Assembly (NCBI GenBank): GCA_030141605.1
Contig: JAQGDQ010000167.1
Span: 1 to 64,000 of the forward strand
Direction of reading: 5' to 3'
Length of the DNA stretch: 64,000 nucleotides
Source of the DNA: Tubiluchus corallicola
Lineage: Eukaryota > Priapulida > Priapulimorpha > Priapulimorphida > Tubiluchidae
The notes below the pieces were generated by a model. It was not told the DNA's origin. It searched no databases and saw only the letters and a program-made list of their open reading frames with translations. Shown one piece after another: positions 1 to 9,644 of the stretch. Numbering within the stretch: the first letter of the stretch is position 1; every line of letters begins with the position of its first letter. The position numbers and the translations under genes were made by a program.

Positions 1-56
1 TGCTGTATTTCATACTTATTAACCATTAATTGCTTTATGAGTATCTGCTGCTTTAG

Positions 57-191
57 ATATTGATGAATGTGCCGAAGGGAATCATAATTGTCACAGCAAT
101 GCCGAGTGTGCGAACACTAAAGGAAGTTTTTCATGCGAGTGCTTGCTAGGTTATGAGGGTGATGGAAAACAAGATGAGGATGGCTGCACTG
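57..191 (+). CDS. EGF-like exon 1 (type A, intact)
   Basis: Acceptor tttag, donor gtaaag, 135 nt, phase 1-1. It begins D-I-D-E-C, the calcium-binding EGF signature. It has six cysteines and the C-x-N-x4-F-x-C motif of cbEGF domains that can be beta-hydroxylated. The EGF fold would add one rigid link to an extracellular stalk. Confidence 0.85.
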
Positions 192-333
192 GTAAAGACT
201 GATAATTGTGATGCTAAAGTCACTGTGCTAGTACAGTGCTAATTTTGTCATATTTATTTTTTGCGCTTATTGCTTGCATTGCTGTATTTCGTTCCTTAAC
301 CATTAATTGCTTTATGAGTATCTGCTGCTTTAA

Positions 334-468
334 ATATTGATGAATGTGCCGAAGGGAATCATAATTGTCACAGCAATGCCGAGTGTGCGAACACTAAAGG
401 AAGTTTTTCATGCGAGTGCTTGCTAGGTTATGAGGGTGATGGAAAACAAGATGGGGATGGCTGCACTG
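334..468 (+). pseudogene. EGF exon unit 2 (type A', acceptor lost)
   Basis: The reading frame is intact with six Cys and a normal donor, but the acceptor reads ttTAAat instead of tttAGat, so the usual 3' splice site is missing. Probably skipped. Being phase 1-1 and 135 nt, its omission keeps frame. Confidence 0.7.
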
Positions 469-603
469 GTAAAGATCAATAATTGTAATGCTAAAGTCAC
501 TGTGCTAGCTAATTTTTTCATGTTTATTCTTTGCACTAATTCCTTGCATTGCTGTATTTCATACCTTAACCATTAATTGCTTTATGAGTATCTGCTGCTT
601 TAA

Positions 604-738
604 ATATTGATGAATGTGCCGAAGAGAATCAAATTTGTCGCTGTAATGCCAAGTGTGTGAACACTAAAGGAATTTTTTCATGTGAGTGCTTGCTAAGTTA
701 TGAGGTTGATTGAAAAAAAGATGGGTATGGCTGCACTG
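604..738 (+). pseudogene. EGF exon unit 3 (type P, acceptor lost and stop)
   Basis: Acceptor AG is AA. After E-V-D a TGA interrupts the frame (gttgattga), where intact units read G-D-G-K. A second change gives N-Q-I-C-R-C. A dead unit copied several times in the array. Confidence 0.8.
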
Positions 739-872
739 GTAAGGGCTGATAATTGTAATGCTAATGTCACTTTGCTAATTTTGTCACATTTATGTTTCAT
801 ACATAATCCTATAATTGCTGCATTTCTTACTGTGTTAACTTTTAATTGCTTTATGAGTATCTGCTGTTTTAG

Positions 873-1007
873 ATATTGATGAATGTGCCGAAGGGAATCA
901 TAATTGTCACAGCAATGCCGAGTGTGCGAACACTAAAGGAAGTTTTTCATGCGAGTGCTTGCTAGGTTATGAGGGTGATGGAAAACAAGATGGGGATGGC
1001 TGCACTG
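873..1007 (+). CDS. EGF-like exon 4 (type A, intact)
   Basis: Acceptor ttttag, donor gtaaag, 135 nt, six cysteines, D-I-D-E-C start, phase 1-1. Near identical to unit 1. Confidence 0.85.
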
Positions 1008-1142
1008 GTAAAGATCAATAATTGTAATGCTAAAGTCACTGTGCTAGCTAATTTTTTCATGTTTATTCTTTGCACTAATTCCTTGCATTGCTGTATTTCA
1101 TACCTTAACCATTAATTGCTTTATGAGTATCTGCTGCTTTAA

Positions 1143-1277
1143 ATATTGATGAATGTGCCGAAGAGAATCAAATTTGTCGCTGTAATGCCAAGTGTGTGAA
1201 CACTAAAGGAATTTTTTCATGTGAGTGCTTGCTAAGTTATGAGGTTGATTGAAAAAAAGATGGGTATGGCTGCACTG
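1143..1277 (+). pseudogene. EGF exon unit 5 (type P)
   Basis: Acceptor AA and in-frame TGA after E-V-D, as in unit 3. Confidence 0.8.
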
Positions 1278-1411
1278 GTAAGGGCTGATAATTGTAATGC
1301 TAATGTCACTTTGCTAATTTTGTCACATTTATGTTTCATACATAATCCTATAATTGCTGCATTTCTTACTGTGTTAACTTTTAATTGCTTTATGAGTATC
1401 TGCTGTTTTAG

Positions 1412-1546
1412 ATATTGATGAATGTGCCAAAGAGAATAATAATTGTCACTACAATGCCAAGTGTGTGAACACTGAAGGAAGTTTTTCATGCGAGTGCTTG
1501 CTAGGTTATGAGGGTGATGGAAAACAAGATGGGGATGTCTGCACTG
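1412..1546 (+). CDS. EGF-like exon 6 (type B, intact)
   Basis: Acceptor ttttag, donor gtaaag. [12 protein letters not shown] variant with C-V-N-T-E-G-S-F; six cysteines, the last in D-V-C. Phase 1-1. Confidence 0.85.
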
Positions 1547-1676
1547 GTAAAGACTGATAATTGTAATGCTATTGTCACTATGCTAATTTTGTCAGACATG
1601 TTTCATACATAATACTAACATTGCTGCATTTCTTACTGTGTTAACTTTTAATTGCTATGAGTATCTGCTGCTTTAG

Positions 1677-1811
1677 ATATTGATGAATGTGCCGAAGAGA
1701 ATCATAATTGTCGCTACAATGCCAAGTGTGTAAACACTGAAGGAAGTTTTTCATGCAAAAGCTTGCTAGGTTATGAGGGTGATGGCAAACAAGATGGGGA
1801 TGGCTGATCCT
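1677..1811 (+). pseudogene. EGF exon unit 7 (type C, stop at Cys6)
   Basis: Splice sites are intact (ctttag, gtaaga), but the fifth Cys is Ser (C-K-S-L-L) and the codon for the sixth Cys is TGA. If spliced in, it would end the protein or trigger decay of the mRNA. Confidence 0.75.
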
Positions 1812-1931
1812 GTAAGACCCGATAATTGCAATGCTAAATTCACTCCTAATTTTGTCCATACTTAATTTACGCATTGATACATTTCATGCTCTATTAGCTA
1901 TTAATTGCTTTATTAGTATCTGCTGCTTTAG

Positions 1932-2066
1932 ATATTGATGAATGTGCCGAAGGGAATCATAATTGTCACAGCAATGCCGAGTGTGCGAACACTAAAGGAA
2001 GTTTTTCATGCGAGTGCTTGCTAGGTTATGAGGGTGATGGAAAACAAGATGAGGATGGCTGCACTG
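1932..2066 (+). CDS. EGF-like exon 8 (type A, intact)
   Basis: Acceptor ctttag, donor gtaaag; identical in type to unit 1 (ends D-E-D-G-C). Starts the second higher-order block. Confidence 0.85.
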
Positions 2067-2208
2067 GTAAAGACTGATAATTGTGATGCTAAAGTCACTG
2101 TGCTAGTACAGTGCTAATTTTGTCATATTTATTTTTTGCGCTTATTGCTTGCATTGCTGTATTTCGTTCCTTAACCATTAATTGCTCTCTGAGTATCTGC
2201 TGCTTTAA

Positions 2209-2343
2209 ATAATGATGAATGTGCCGAAGGGAATCATAATTGTCACAGCAATGCCGAGTGTGCGAACACTAAAGGAAGTTTTTCATGCGAGTGCTTGCTA
2301 GGTTATGAGGGTGATGGAAAACAAGATGGGGATGGCTGCACTG
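2209..2343 (+). pseudogene. EGF exon unit 9 (type A', acceptor lost)
   Basis: Acceptor AA; start reads N-N-D-E-C rather than D-I-D-E-C (aataatgatg), which also weakens the calcium-binding motif. Frame otherwise open. Confidence 0.7.
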
Positions 2344-2478
2344 GTAAAGATCAATAATTGTAATGCTAAAGTCACTGTGCTAGCTAATTTTTTCATGTTT
2401 ATTCTTTGCACTAATTCCTTGCATTGCTGTATTTCATACCTTAACCATTAATTGCTTTATGAGTATCTGCTGCTTTAA

Positions 2479-2613
2479 ATATTGATGAATGTGCCGAAGA
2501 GAATCAAATTTGTCGCTGTAATGCCAAGTGTGTGAACACTAAAGGAATTTTTTCATGTGAGTGCTTGCTAAGTTATGAGGTTGATTGAAAAAAAGATGGG
2601 TATGGCTGCACTG
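2479..2613 (+). pseudogene. EGF exon unit 10 (type P)
   Basis: Acceptor AA and TGA after E-V-D. Confidence 0.8.
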
Positions 2614-2747
2614 GTAAGGGCTGATAATTGTAATGCTAATGTCACTTTGCTAATTTTGTCACATTTATGTTTCATACATAATCCTATAATTGCTGCATTT
2701 CTTACTGTGTTAACTTTTAATTGCTTTATGAGTATCTGCTGTTTTAG

Positions 2748-2882
2748 ATATTGATGAATGTGCCGAAGGGAATCATAATTGTCACAGCAATGCCGAGTGT
2801 GCGAACACTAAAGGAAGTTTTTCATGCGAGTGCTTGCTAGGTTATGAGGGTGATGGAAAACAAGATGAGGATGGCTGCACTG
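2748..2882 (+). CDS. EGF-like exon 11 (type A, intact)
   Basis: Acceptor ttttag, donor gtaaag, six Cys, phase 1-1. Confidence 0.85.
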
Positions 2883-3024
2883 GTAAAGACTGATAATTGT
2901 GATGCTAAAGTCACTGTGCTAGTACAGTGCTAATTTTGTCATATTTATTTTTTGCGCTTATTGCTTGCATTGCTGTATTTCGTTCCTTAACCATTAATTG
3001 CTCTCTGAGTATCTGCTGCTTTAA

Positions 3025-3159
3025 ATAATGATGAATGTGCCCAAGGGAATCATAATTGTCACAGCAATGCCGAGTGTGCGAACACTAAAGGAAGTTTTTC
3101 ATGCGAGTGCTTGCTAGGTTATGAGGGTGATGGAAAACAAGATGGGGATGGCTGCACTG
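3025..3159 (+). pseudogene. EGF exon unit 12 (type A', acceptor lost)
   Basis: Acceptor AA; N-N-D-E-C-A-Q start; open frame and normal donor. Confidence 0.7.
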
Positions 3160-3294
3160 GTAAAGATCAATAATTGTAATGCTAAAGTCACTGTGCTAGC
3201 TAATTTTTTCATGTTTATTCTTTGCACTAATTCCTTGCATTGCTGTATTTCATACCTTAACCATTAATTGCTTTATGAGTATCTGCTGCTTTAA

Positions 3295-3429
3295 ATATTG
3301 ATGAATGTGCCGAAGAGAATCAAATTTGTCGCTGTAATGCCAAGTGTGTGAACACTAAAGGAATTTTTTCATGTGAGTGCTTGCTAAGTTATGAGGTTGA
3401 TTGAAAAAAAGATGGGTATGGCTGCACTG
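3295..3429 (+). pseudogene. EGF exon unit 13 (type P)
   Basis: Acceptor AA and TGA after E-V-D. Confidence 0.8.
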
Positions 3430-3563
3430 GTAAGGGCTGATAATTGTAATGCTAATGTCACTTTGCTAATTTTGTCACATTTATGTTTCATACATAATCC
3501 TATAATTGCTGCATTTCTTACTGTGTTAACTTTTAATTGCTTTATGAGTATCTGCTGTTTTAG

Positions 3564-3698
3564 ATATTGATGAATGTGCCGAAGGGAATCATAATTGTCA
3601 CAGCAATGCCGAGTGTGCGAACACTAAAGGAAGTTTTTCATGCGAGTGCTTGCTAGGTTATGAGGGTGATGGAAAACAAGATGGGGATGGCTGCACTG
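3564..3698 (+). CDS. EGF-like exon 14 (type A, intact)
   Basis: Acceptor ttttag, donor gtaaag, six Cys, phase 1-1. Confidence 0.85.
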
Positions 3699-3833
3699 GT
3701 AAAGATCAATAATTGTAATGCTAAAGTCACTGTGCTAGCTAATTTTTTCATGTTTATTCTTTGCACTAATTCCTTGCATTGCTGTATTTCATACCTTAAC
3801 CATTAATTGCTTTATGAGTATCTGCTGCTTTAA

Positions 3834-3968
3834 ATATTGATGAATGTGCCGAAGAGAATCAAATTTGTCGCTGTAATGCCAAGTGTGTGAACACTAAAGG
3901 AATTTTTTCATGTGAGTGCTTGCTAAGTTATGAGGTTGACTGAAAAAAAGATGGGGATGTCTGCACTG
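3834..3968 (+). pseudogene. EGF exon unit 15 (type P, recombinant tail)
   Basis: Acceptor AA and TGA as in type P, but its last part and donor (gatgtctgcactg then gtaaagac) match type B. This suggests conversion or unequal exchange within the exon. Confidence 0.8.
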
Positions 3969-4102
3969 GTAAAGACTGATAATTGTAATGCTAATGTCAC
4001 TTTGCTAATTTTGTCACATTTATGTTTCATACATAATCCTATAATTGCTGCATTTCTTACTGTGTTAACTTTTAATTGCTTTATGAGTATCTGCTGTTTT
4101 AG

Positions 4103-4237
4103 ATATTGATGAATGTGCCAAAGAGAATAATAATTGTCACTACAATGCCAAGTGTGTGAACACTGAAGGAAGTTTTTCATGCGAGTGCTTGCTAGGTTAT
4201 GAGGGTGATGGAAAACAAGATGGGGATGTCTGCACTG
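4103..4237 (+). CDS. EGF-like exon 16 (type B, intact)
   Basis: Acceptor ttttag, donor gtaaag, six Cys, same as unit 6. Confidence 0.85.
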
Positions 4238-4371
4238 GTAAAGACTGATAATTGTAATGCTATTGTCACTATGCTAATTTTGTCAGACATGTTTCATACA
4301 TAATACTAACATTGCTGCATTTCTTACTGTGTTAACTTTTAATTATGCTTTATGAGTGTCTCCTGCTTTAG

Positions 4372-4506
4372 ATATTGATGAATGTGTCAAAGAGAATCAT
4401 AATTGTCGCTACAATGCCAAGTGTGTGAACACTGAAGGAAGTTTTTCATGCAAAAGCTTGCTAGGTTATGAGGGTGATGGCAAACAAGATGGGGATGGCT
4501 GATCCT
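4372..4506 (+). pseudogene. EGF exon unit 17 (type C, stop at Cys6)
   Basis: Acceptor ctttag intact. D-I-D-E-C-V-K-E start, C-K-S-L-L loss of Cys5, TGA at Cys6. Confidence 0.75.
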
Positions 4507-4626
4507 GTAAGACCCGATAATTGCAATGCTAAATTCACTCCTAATTTTGTCCATACTTAATTTACGCATTGATACATTTCATGCTCTATTAGCTATTAAT
4601 TGCTTTATTAGTATCTGCTGCTTTAG

Positions 4627-4761
4627 ATATTGATGAATGTGCCGAAGGGAATCATAATTGTCACAGCAATGCCGAGTGTGCGAACACTAAAGGAAGTTTT
4701 TCATGCGAGTGCTTGCTAGGTTATGAGGGTGATGGAAAACAAGATGAGGATGGCTGCACTG
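4627..4761 (+). CDS. EGF-like exon 18 (type A, intact)
   Basis: Acceptor ctttag, donor gtaaag, six Cys; same type as units 1 and 8. Confidence 0.85.
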
Positions 4762-4903
4762 GTAAAGACTGATAATTGTGATGCTAAAGTCACTGTGCTA
4801 GTACAGTGCTAATTTTGTCATATTTATTTTTTGCGCTTATTGCTTGCATTGCTGTATTTCGTTCCTTAACCATTAATTGCTCTCTGAGTATCTGCTGCTT
4901 TAA

Positions 4904-5038
4904 ATATTGATGAATGTGCCGAAGAGAATCAAATTTGTCGCTGTAATGCCAAGTGTGTGAACACTAAAGGAATTTTTTCATGTGAGTGCTTGCTAAGTTA
5001 TGAGGTTGATTGAAAAAAAGATGTGTATGGCTGCACTG
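4904..5038 (+). pseudogene. EGF exon unit 19 (type P)
   Basis: Acceptor AA and TGA after E-V-D. Here an A' unit is missing between units 18 and 19 compared with the other blocks; the upstream intron (tctctgag) is of A' type, so a deletion fused A' and P. Confidence 0.8.
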
Positions 5039-5172
5039 GTAAGGGCTGATAATTGTAATGCTAATGTCACTTTGCTAATTTTGTCACATATATGTTTCAT
5101 ACATAATCCTATAATTGCTGCATTTCTTACTGTGTTAACTTTTAATTGCTTTATGAGTATCTGCTGTTTTAG

Positions 5173-5307
5173 ATATTGATGAATGTGCCGAAGGGAATCA
5201 TAATTGTCACAGCAATGCCGAGTGTGCGAACACTAAAGGAAGTTTTTCATGCGAGTGCTTGCTAGGTTATGAGGGTGATGGAAAACAAGATGGGGATGGC
5301 TGCACTG
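5173..5307 (+). CDS. EGF-like exon 20 (type A, intact)
   Basis: Acceptor ttttag, donor gtaaag, six Cys, phase 1-1. Confidence 0.85.
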
Positions 5308-5442
5308 GTAAAGATCAATAATTGTAATGCTAAAGTCACTGTGCTAGCTAATTTTTTCATGTTTATTCTTTGCACTAATTCCTTGCATTGCTGTATTTCA
5401 TACCTTAACCATTAATTGCTTTATGAGTATCTGCTGCTTTAA

Positions 5443-5577
5443 ATATTGATGAATGTGCCGAAGAGAATCAAATTTGTCGCTGTAATGCCAAGTGTGTGAA
5501 CACTAAAGGAATTTTTTCATGTGAGTGCTTGCTAAGTTATGAGGTTGATTGAAAAAAAGATGGGTATGGCTGCACTG
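5443..5577 (+). pseudogene. EGF exon unit 21 (type P)
   Basis: Acceptor AA and TGA after E-V-D. Confidence 0.8.
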
Positions 5578-5711
5578 GTAAGGGCTGATAATTGTAATGC
5601 TAATGTCACTTTGCTAATTTTGTCACATTTATGTTTCATACATAATCCTATAATTCCTGCATTTCTTACTGTGTTAACTTTTAATTGCTTTATGAGTATC
5701 TGCTGTTTTAG

Positions 5712-5846
5712 ATATTGATGAATGTGCCAAAGAGAATAATAATTGTCACTACAATGCCAAATGTGTGAACACTGAAGGAAGTTTTTCATGCGAGTGCTTG
5801 CTAGGTTATGAGGGTGATGGAAAACAAGATGGGGATGTCTGCACTG
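5712..5846 (+). CDS. EGF-like exon 22 (type B, intact)
   Basis: Acceptor ttttag, donor gtaaag, six Cys; one synonymous change (aaa for aag before Cys3) from units 6 and 16. Confidence 0.85.
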
Positions 5847-5980
5847 GTAAAGACTGATAATTGTAATGCTATTGTCCCTATGCTAATTTTGTCAGACATG
5901 TTTCATACATAATACTAACATTGCTGCATTTCTTACTGTGTTAACTTTTAATTATGCTTTATGAGTGTCTCCTGCTTTAG

Positions 5981-6115
5981 ATATTGATGAATGTGTCAAA
6001 GAGAATCACAATTGTCACTACAATGCCAAGTGTGTGAACACTGAAGGAAATTTTTCATGCGAATGCTTGCTAGGTTATGAGGGATATGGAAAACAAGATG
6101 TGGATGGCTGCACTG
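5981..6115 (+). CDS. EGF-like exon 23 (type D, intact)
   Basis: Acceptor ctttag, donor gtaagg. D-I-D-E-C-V-K-E start, G-N-F-S-C, and Y-G-K-Q-D-V-D-G-C end; six Cys, phase 1-1. Confidence 0.85.
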
Positions 6116-6247
6116 GTAAGGGTCGATAATTGCAATGCTATTGTCACTGTGCTAATTTTGTCATATTTAGTTTTTATGCTTAATCCTAGCATTACTGCCC
6201 TTCTTACTGTGTTAGCTTTTAAATGCTATGAATACCCGCTGCTGTAG

Positions 6248-6382
6248 ATATTGATGAATGTGCTGAAGAGAATCATAATTGTCGCTACAATGCCAAGTGT
6301 GTAAATACTGAAGGAAGTTTTTCATGCAAAAGCTTGCTAGGTTATGAGGGTGATGGCAAACAAGATGGGGATGGCTGATCCT
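6248..6382 (+). pseudogene. EGF exon unit 24 (type C, stop at Cys6)
   Basis: Acceptor ctgtag and donor gtaaga are present, but Cys5 is Ser and Cys6 is TGA. Confidence 0.75.
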
Positions 6383-6502
6383 GTAAGACCCGATAATTGC
6401 AATGTTAAATTCACTCCTAATTTTGTCCATACTTAATTTAAGCATTGATACATTTCATGCTCTATTAGCTATTAATTGCTTCATTAGTATCTGCTGCTTT
6501 AG

Positions 6503-6637
6503 ATATTGATGAATGTGTCAAAGAGAATCGTATTTGTCACAGCAATGCCAAGTGTGTGAACACTGAAGGAAGTTTTTCATGCAAATGCTTGCTAGGTTAT
6601 GAGGGATATGGAAAACAAGATGAGGATGGCTGCACTG
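6503..6637 (+). CDS. EGF-like exon 25 (intact)
   Basis: Acceptor ctttag, donor gtaaag. [12 protein letters not shown] start, [14 protein letters not shown] end; six Cys. Confidence 0.85.
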
Positions 6638-6779
6638 GTAAAGACTGATAATTGTGATGCTAAAGTCACTGTGCTAGTACAGTGCTAATTTTGTCATATT
6701 TATTTTTTGTGCTTATTGCTTGCATTGCTGTATTTTGTTCCTTAACCATTAATTGCTCTCTGAGTATCTGCTGCTTTAA

Positions 6780-6914
6780 ATAATGATGAATGTGCCGAAG
6801 GGAATCATAATTGTCACAGCAATGCCGAGTGTGCGAACACTAAAGGAAGTTTTTCATGCGAGTGCTTGCTAGGTTATGAGGGTGATGGAAAACAAGATGG
6901 GGATGGCTGCACTG
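6780..6914 (+). pseudogene. EGF exon unit 26 (type A', acceptor lost)
   Basis: Acceptor AA; N-N-D-E-C start; frame open; donor gtaaag. Confidence 0.7.
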
Positions 6915-7049
6915 GTAAAGATCAATAATTGTAATGCTAAAGTCACTGTGCTAGCTAATTTTTTCATGTTTATTCTTTGCACTAATTCCTTGCATTGCTG
7001 TATTTCATACCTTAACCATTAATTGCTTTATGAGTATCTGCTGCTTTAA

Positions 7050-7184
7050 ATATTGATGAATGTGCCGAAGAGAATCAAATTTGTCGCTGTAATGCCAAGT
7101 GTGTGAACACTAAAGGAATTTTTTCATGCGAGTGCTTGCTAGGTTATGAGGGTGATGGAAAACATGATGGGGATGGCTGCACTG
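7050..7184 (+). pseudogene. EGF exon unit 27 (P/A chimera, acceptor lost)
   Basis: The 5' half is type P (N-Q-I-C-R-C, G-I-F-S-C), but the 3' half is from an intact unit ([12 protein letters not shown]), so the stop is repaired. Acceptor is still AA. A clear recombinant exon. Confidence 0.7.
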
Positions 7185-7318
7185 GTAAGGACTGATAATT
7201 GTAATGCTATTGTCACTATGCTAATTTTGTCAGACATGTTTCATACATAATACTAACATTGCTGCATTTCTTACTGTGTTAACTTTTAATTATGCTTTAT
7301 GAGTGTCTCCTGCTTTAG

Positions 7319-7453
7319 ATATTGATGAATGTGTCAAAGAGAATCACAATTGTCGCTACAATGCCAAGTGTGTGAACACTGAAGGAAGTTTTTCATGCGA
7401 ATGCTTGCTAGGTTATGAGGGTGATGAAAAACATGATGGGGATGGCTGCACTG
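7319..7453 (+). CDS. EGF-like exon 28 (intact)
   Basis: Acceptor ctttag, donor gtaagg. D-I-D-E-C-V-K-E start; [10 protein letters not shown] end; six Cys, phase 1-1. Confidence 0.85.
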
Positions 7454-7587
7454 GTAAGGACTGATAATTGTAATGCTATTGTCACTATGCTAATTTTGTC
7501 AGACATGTTTCATACATAATACTAACATTGCTGCATTTCTTACTGTGTTAACTTTTAATTATGCTTTATGAGTGTCTGCTGCTTTAG

Positions 7588-7722
7588 ATATTGATGAATG
7601 TGCCAAAGAGATTCATAATTGTCACAGCAATGCCAAGTGTGTGAACACTGAAGGAAGTTTTTCATGCAAATGCTTGCTAGGTTATGAGGGATATGGAAAA
7701 CAAGATGAGGATGGCTGCACTG
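7588..7722 (+). CDS. EGF-like exon 29 (intact, last of the array)
   Basis: Acceptor ctttag, donor gtaagg. [12 protein letters not shown] start; C-K-C-L-L and Y-G-K-Q-D-E-D-G-C; six Cys. The array ends in the following intron. Confidence 0.87.
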
Positions 7723-8488
7723 GTAAGGGAGCTGTTAATTGTCGTGCTAAATTATTAAAAAAATTCCTACTTAAGAAAAAAGAGGAAATGCATCCATTCA
7801 GCACTTACTGTAGTTTATCATTATTGCAAAAATTAACAGGAAAAAAATCACATAAAATTATTAAACACTAATTTGGTTTTTAGATGTTGTGTTTTCTTAA
7901 TTGAGAGATTTTTGTGTAATATTTATTAAAGTAAAAATTCTAGCATTGCTTCTAGAGACTTTTTTGGGACTTCTTTGAGACACTATAAAGCATCAGCAAC
8001 ATCATTTCTCTCTTTTGAACTTTGTTCTTTGTCTGGGTTACTTTTTGCAATAAATATGTTTGATAACTTCGCGAAGTTAGCCATTTATGTTTATTCCAGA
8101 TTTTTCTCTAATGATTCCTTGAAATATGTCTATTCTTCTCCTGACAATATAGATGCATATAACGTGAATGCAGCAATAATTTACCCAGCGAACCAGCCAT
8201 CGAAAATTTTACTAGACAAATTCTGTCTCAACATGGAAAAGTGCCTTCAAATAAAACTGCCAAGCTAAGCATCCTTGAGACCGAATTGCTAGTGTAATCA
8301 TCTTAGTTGCCTATGATGAATAGACGTAAATGAAACCAAGTCTAAAAGCAAATTTTTGAAGTCTGTTATGGCTTCTTCTTAAAATTGGGCAAATGTTTGA
8401 AAGTAATTGGTTTTACATCGGTTAGTTTGCAACATTTTTTGTTATGAACTTGTGCCGTGGCTTTTACTATTTCTTTTTTAAACAACAG
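7723..8488 (+). other. Intron, no recognisable element
   Basis: AT-rich intron between the last array EGF exon and the first diverged EGF exon. An open frame of about 97 codons at 7975-8268 has no family resemblance I can see and no splice context of its own. Confidence 0.6.
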
Positions 8489-8602
8489 AAACAGATGAAT
8501 GTTCATCTAAACCTTGTCAAAACAATGGAACTTGTTATGATGAAGTGAATCACTATAACTGTTCCTGCGCTCCTGGATATGAGGGGCATAGCTGCGAAAC
8601 AG
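8489..8602 (+). CDS. EGF-like exon (canonical EGF)
   Basis: Acceptor aacaacag, donor gtacgc, 114 nt, phase 1-1. Reads E-T-D-E-C-S-S-K-P-C, then Q-N-N-G-T-C and C-S-C-A-P-G-Y-E-G, ending C-E-T-G. This is the classic human-type EGF spacing with six Cys. It is clearly diverged from the array units, so it is not part of the recent expansion. Confidence 0.9.
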
Positions 8603-9235
8603 GTACGCAAACATGTAAAACAGACTAAATAAGTGATTTAAGTTTTGACAGTCCATGTAATAAAATGTGTAAGTGTACAGTGGCAAGCCCACAGTACTGC
8701 AGTTTGCTAGGACGAAGCTTCAAGGTGAAACTAAGGTTAAGTGTACTATAATTATCTTGTTCCCTTCTGGTTGCTACCAAGACCAAGTTTCGTTGACTTC
8801 TCTTTAGTGGCTTTTACTATACTGCCATACTTCGTTTCCACCTGGAAAATGGCCAGGAACAAAACAGTTGCATTAAACTGCTTATAAAAATAACCGGATA
8901 TACCGCAACCCATTACCCAGCAACCGCCTGGCAAATTAATGTATATGTTCAATGAGGAAATGCCAGTGACCTTTATATTAAGCCAGTCATATGAGGCTGG
9001 CGATATGCTTCACTGGATTGTAGACACTGACCAGACGTCAGGTGTTGTGCAAAATAATGCACGTTAATATGCTTTTATTGTTTACAAGCTGTACTGACTG
9101 TACATCGCATATTCACAATAGTAAAGTATTGATAACTCTGTTATTATTATCAATGCATATTCAGTCATAATAGCAGCTGACAAGAAAACATGTCATCGAA
9201 GCAAATTCTAGCAAAACATTTGTAGTTATGAGTTT

Positions 9236-9253
9236 TATATATATATATATATT

Positions 9254-9322
<69 letters not shown>

Positions 9323-9368
9323 ATGTGTAGTATTTCGAAACACACACACACACACACACACATACACA
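9236..9368. repeat. (AT)n-(GT)n-(CA)n microsatellite
   Basis: An AT run, about 29 GT repeats, then after about 20 bases a CA run of about 12 repeats. The GT and CA tracts are complementary and could pair as a hairpin. Intronic. Confidence 0.95.
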
Positions 9369-9644
9369 GTAAGCTACAGATTATATCTTTGAGTACAAGA
9401 CATCTTTATGTAAACAAAATTGTCTCAATAAAGGTGATTGATTTTCAGTGAGTCATTAATTCATTAACCTTTGGAGAAAAAATTAAGGACTCTAACCAGT
9501 GTACATTTGTCTGACTGTTTTGTGATTCGTCTGTCAAAATTTAACACACCCGGTTATAATGCCAAACTTGCTGTAACATTAACTTTTTCCATCTCAAAGT
9601 GGCCAGTGTAAAGCGGTTTAACAGTATAATGCAAAACACTTAAC

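Larger units (their letters stand above)
57..7722 (+). repeat. Tandem array of 29 EGF-exon units (higher-order repeat)
   Basis: Each unit of about 270 bp carries one 135-nt EGF-like exon and one short intron. Unit types recur in blocks: the seven-unit block starting at 57 recurs from 1932, and a block from 2748 resumes at 4627, giving a higher-order period of about 1.88 kb. Types seen: A (intact, N-H-N-C-H-S), A' (as A but acceptor AA), P (acceptor AA and in-frame TGA), B (N-N-N-C-H-Y), C (acceptor kept, TGA at the sixth Cys), and D-like units near the 3' end. The 3'-most units (28, 29) diverge most from the homogenised core, as expected at an array edge. Confidence 0.95.

Noticed and set aside
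1232-6445. Minus-strand open frames of 60-85 codons recurring through the EGF array
   Set aside because: They are antisense shadows of the EGF exons and introns, repeat with the array period and show no domain or splice logic of their own.
7975-8268. 97-codon plus-strand frame as a separate gene
   Set aside because: No ATG at the start, no recognisable domain, and it sits inside an intron of the receptor gene.
9161-9451. Open frames in the GT/CA tract on both strands
   Set aside because: Low-complexity translations (Cys-Val and Thr-His runs) of a microsatellite.
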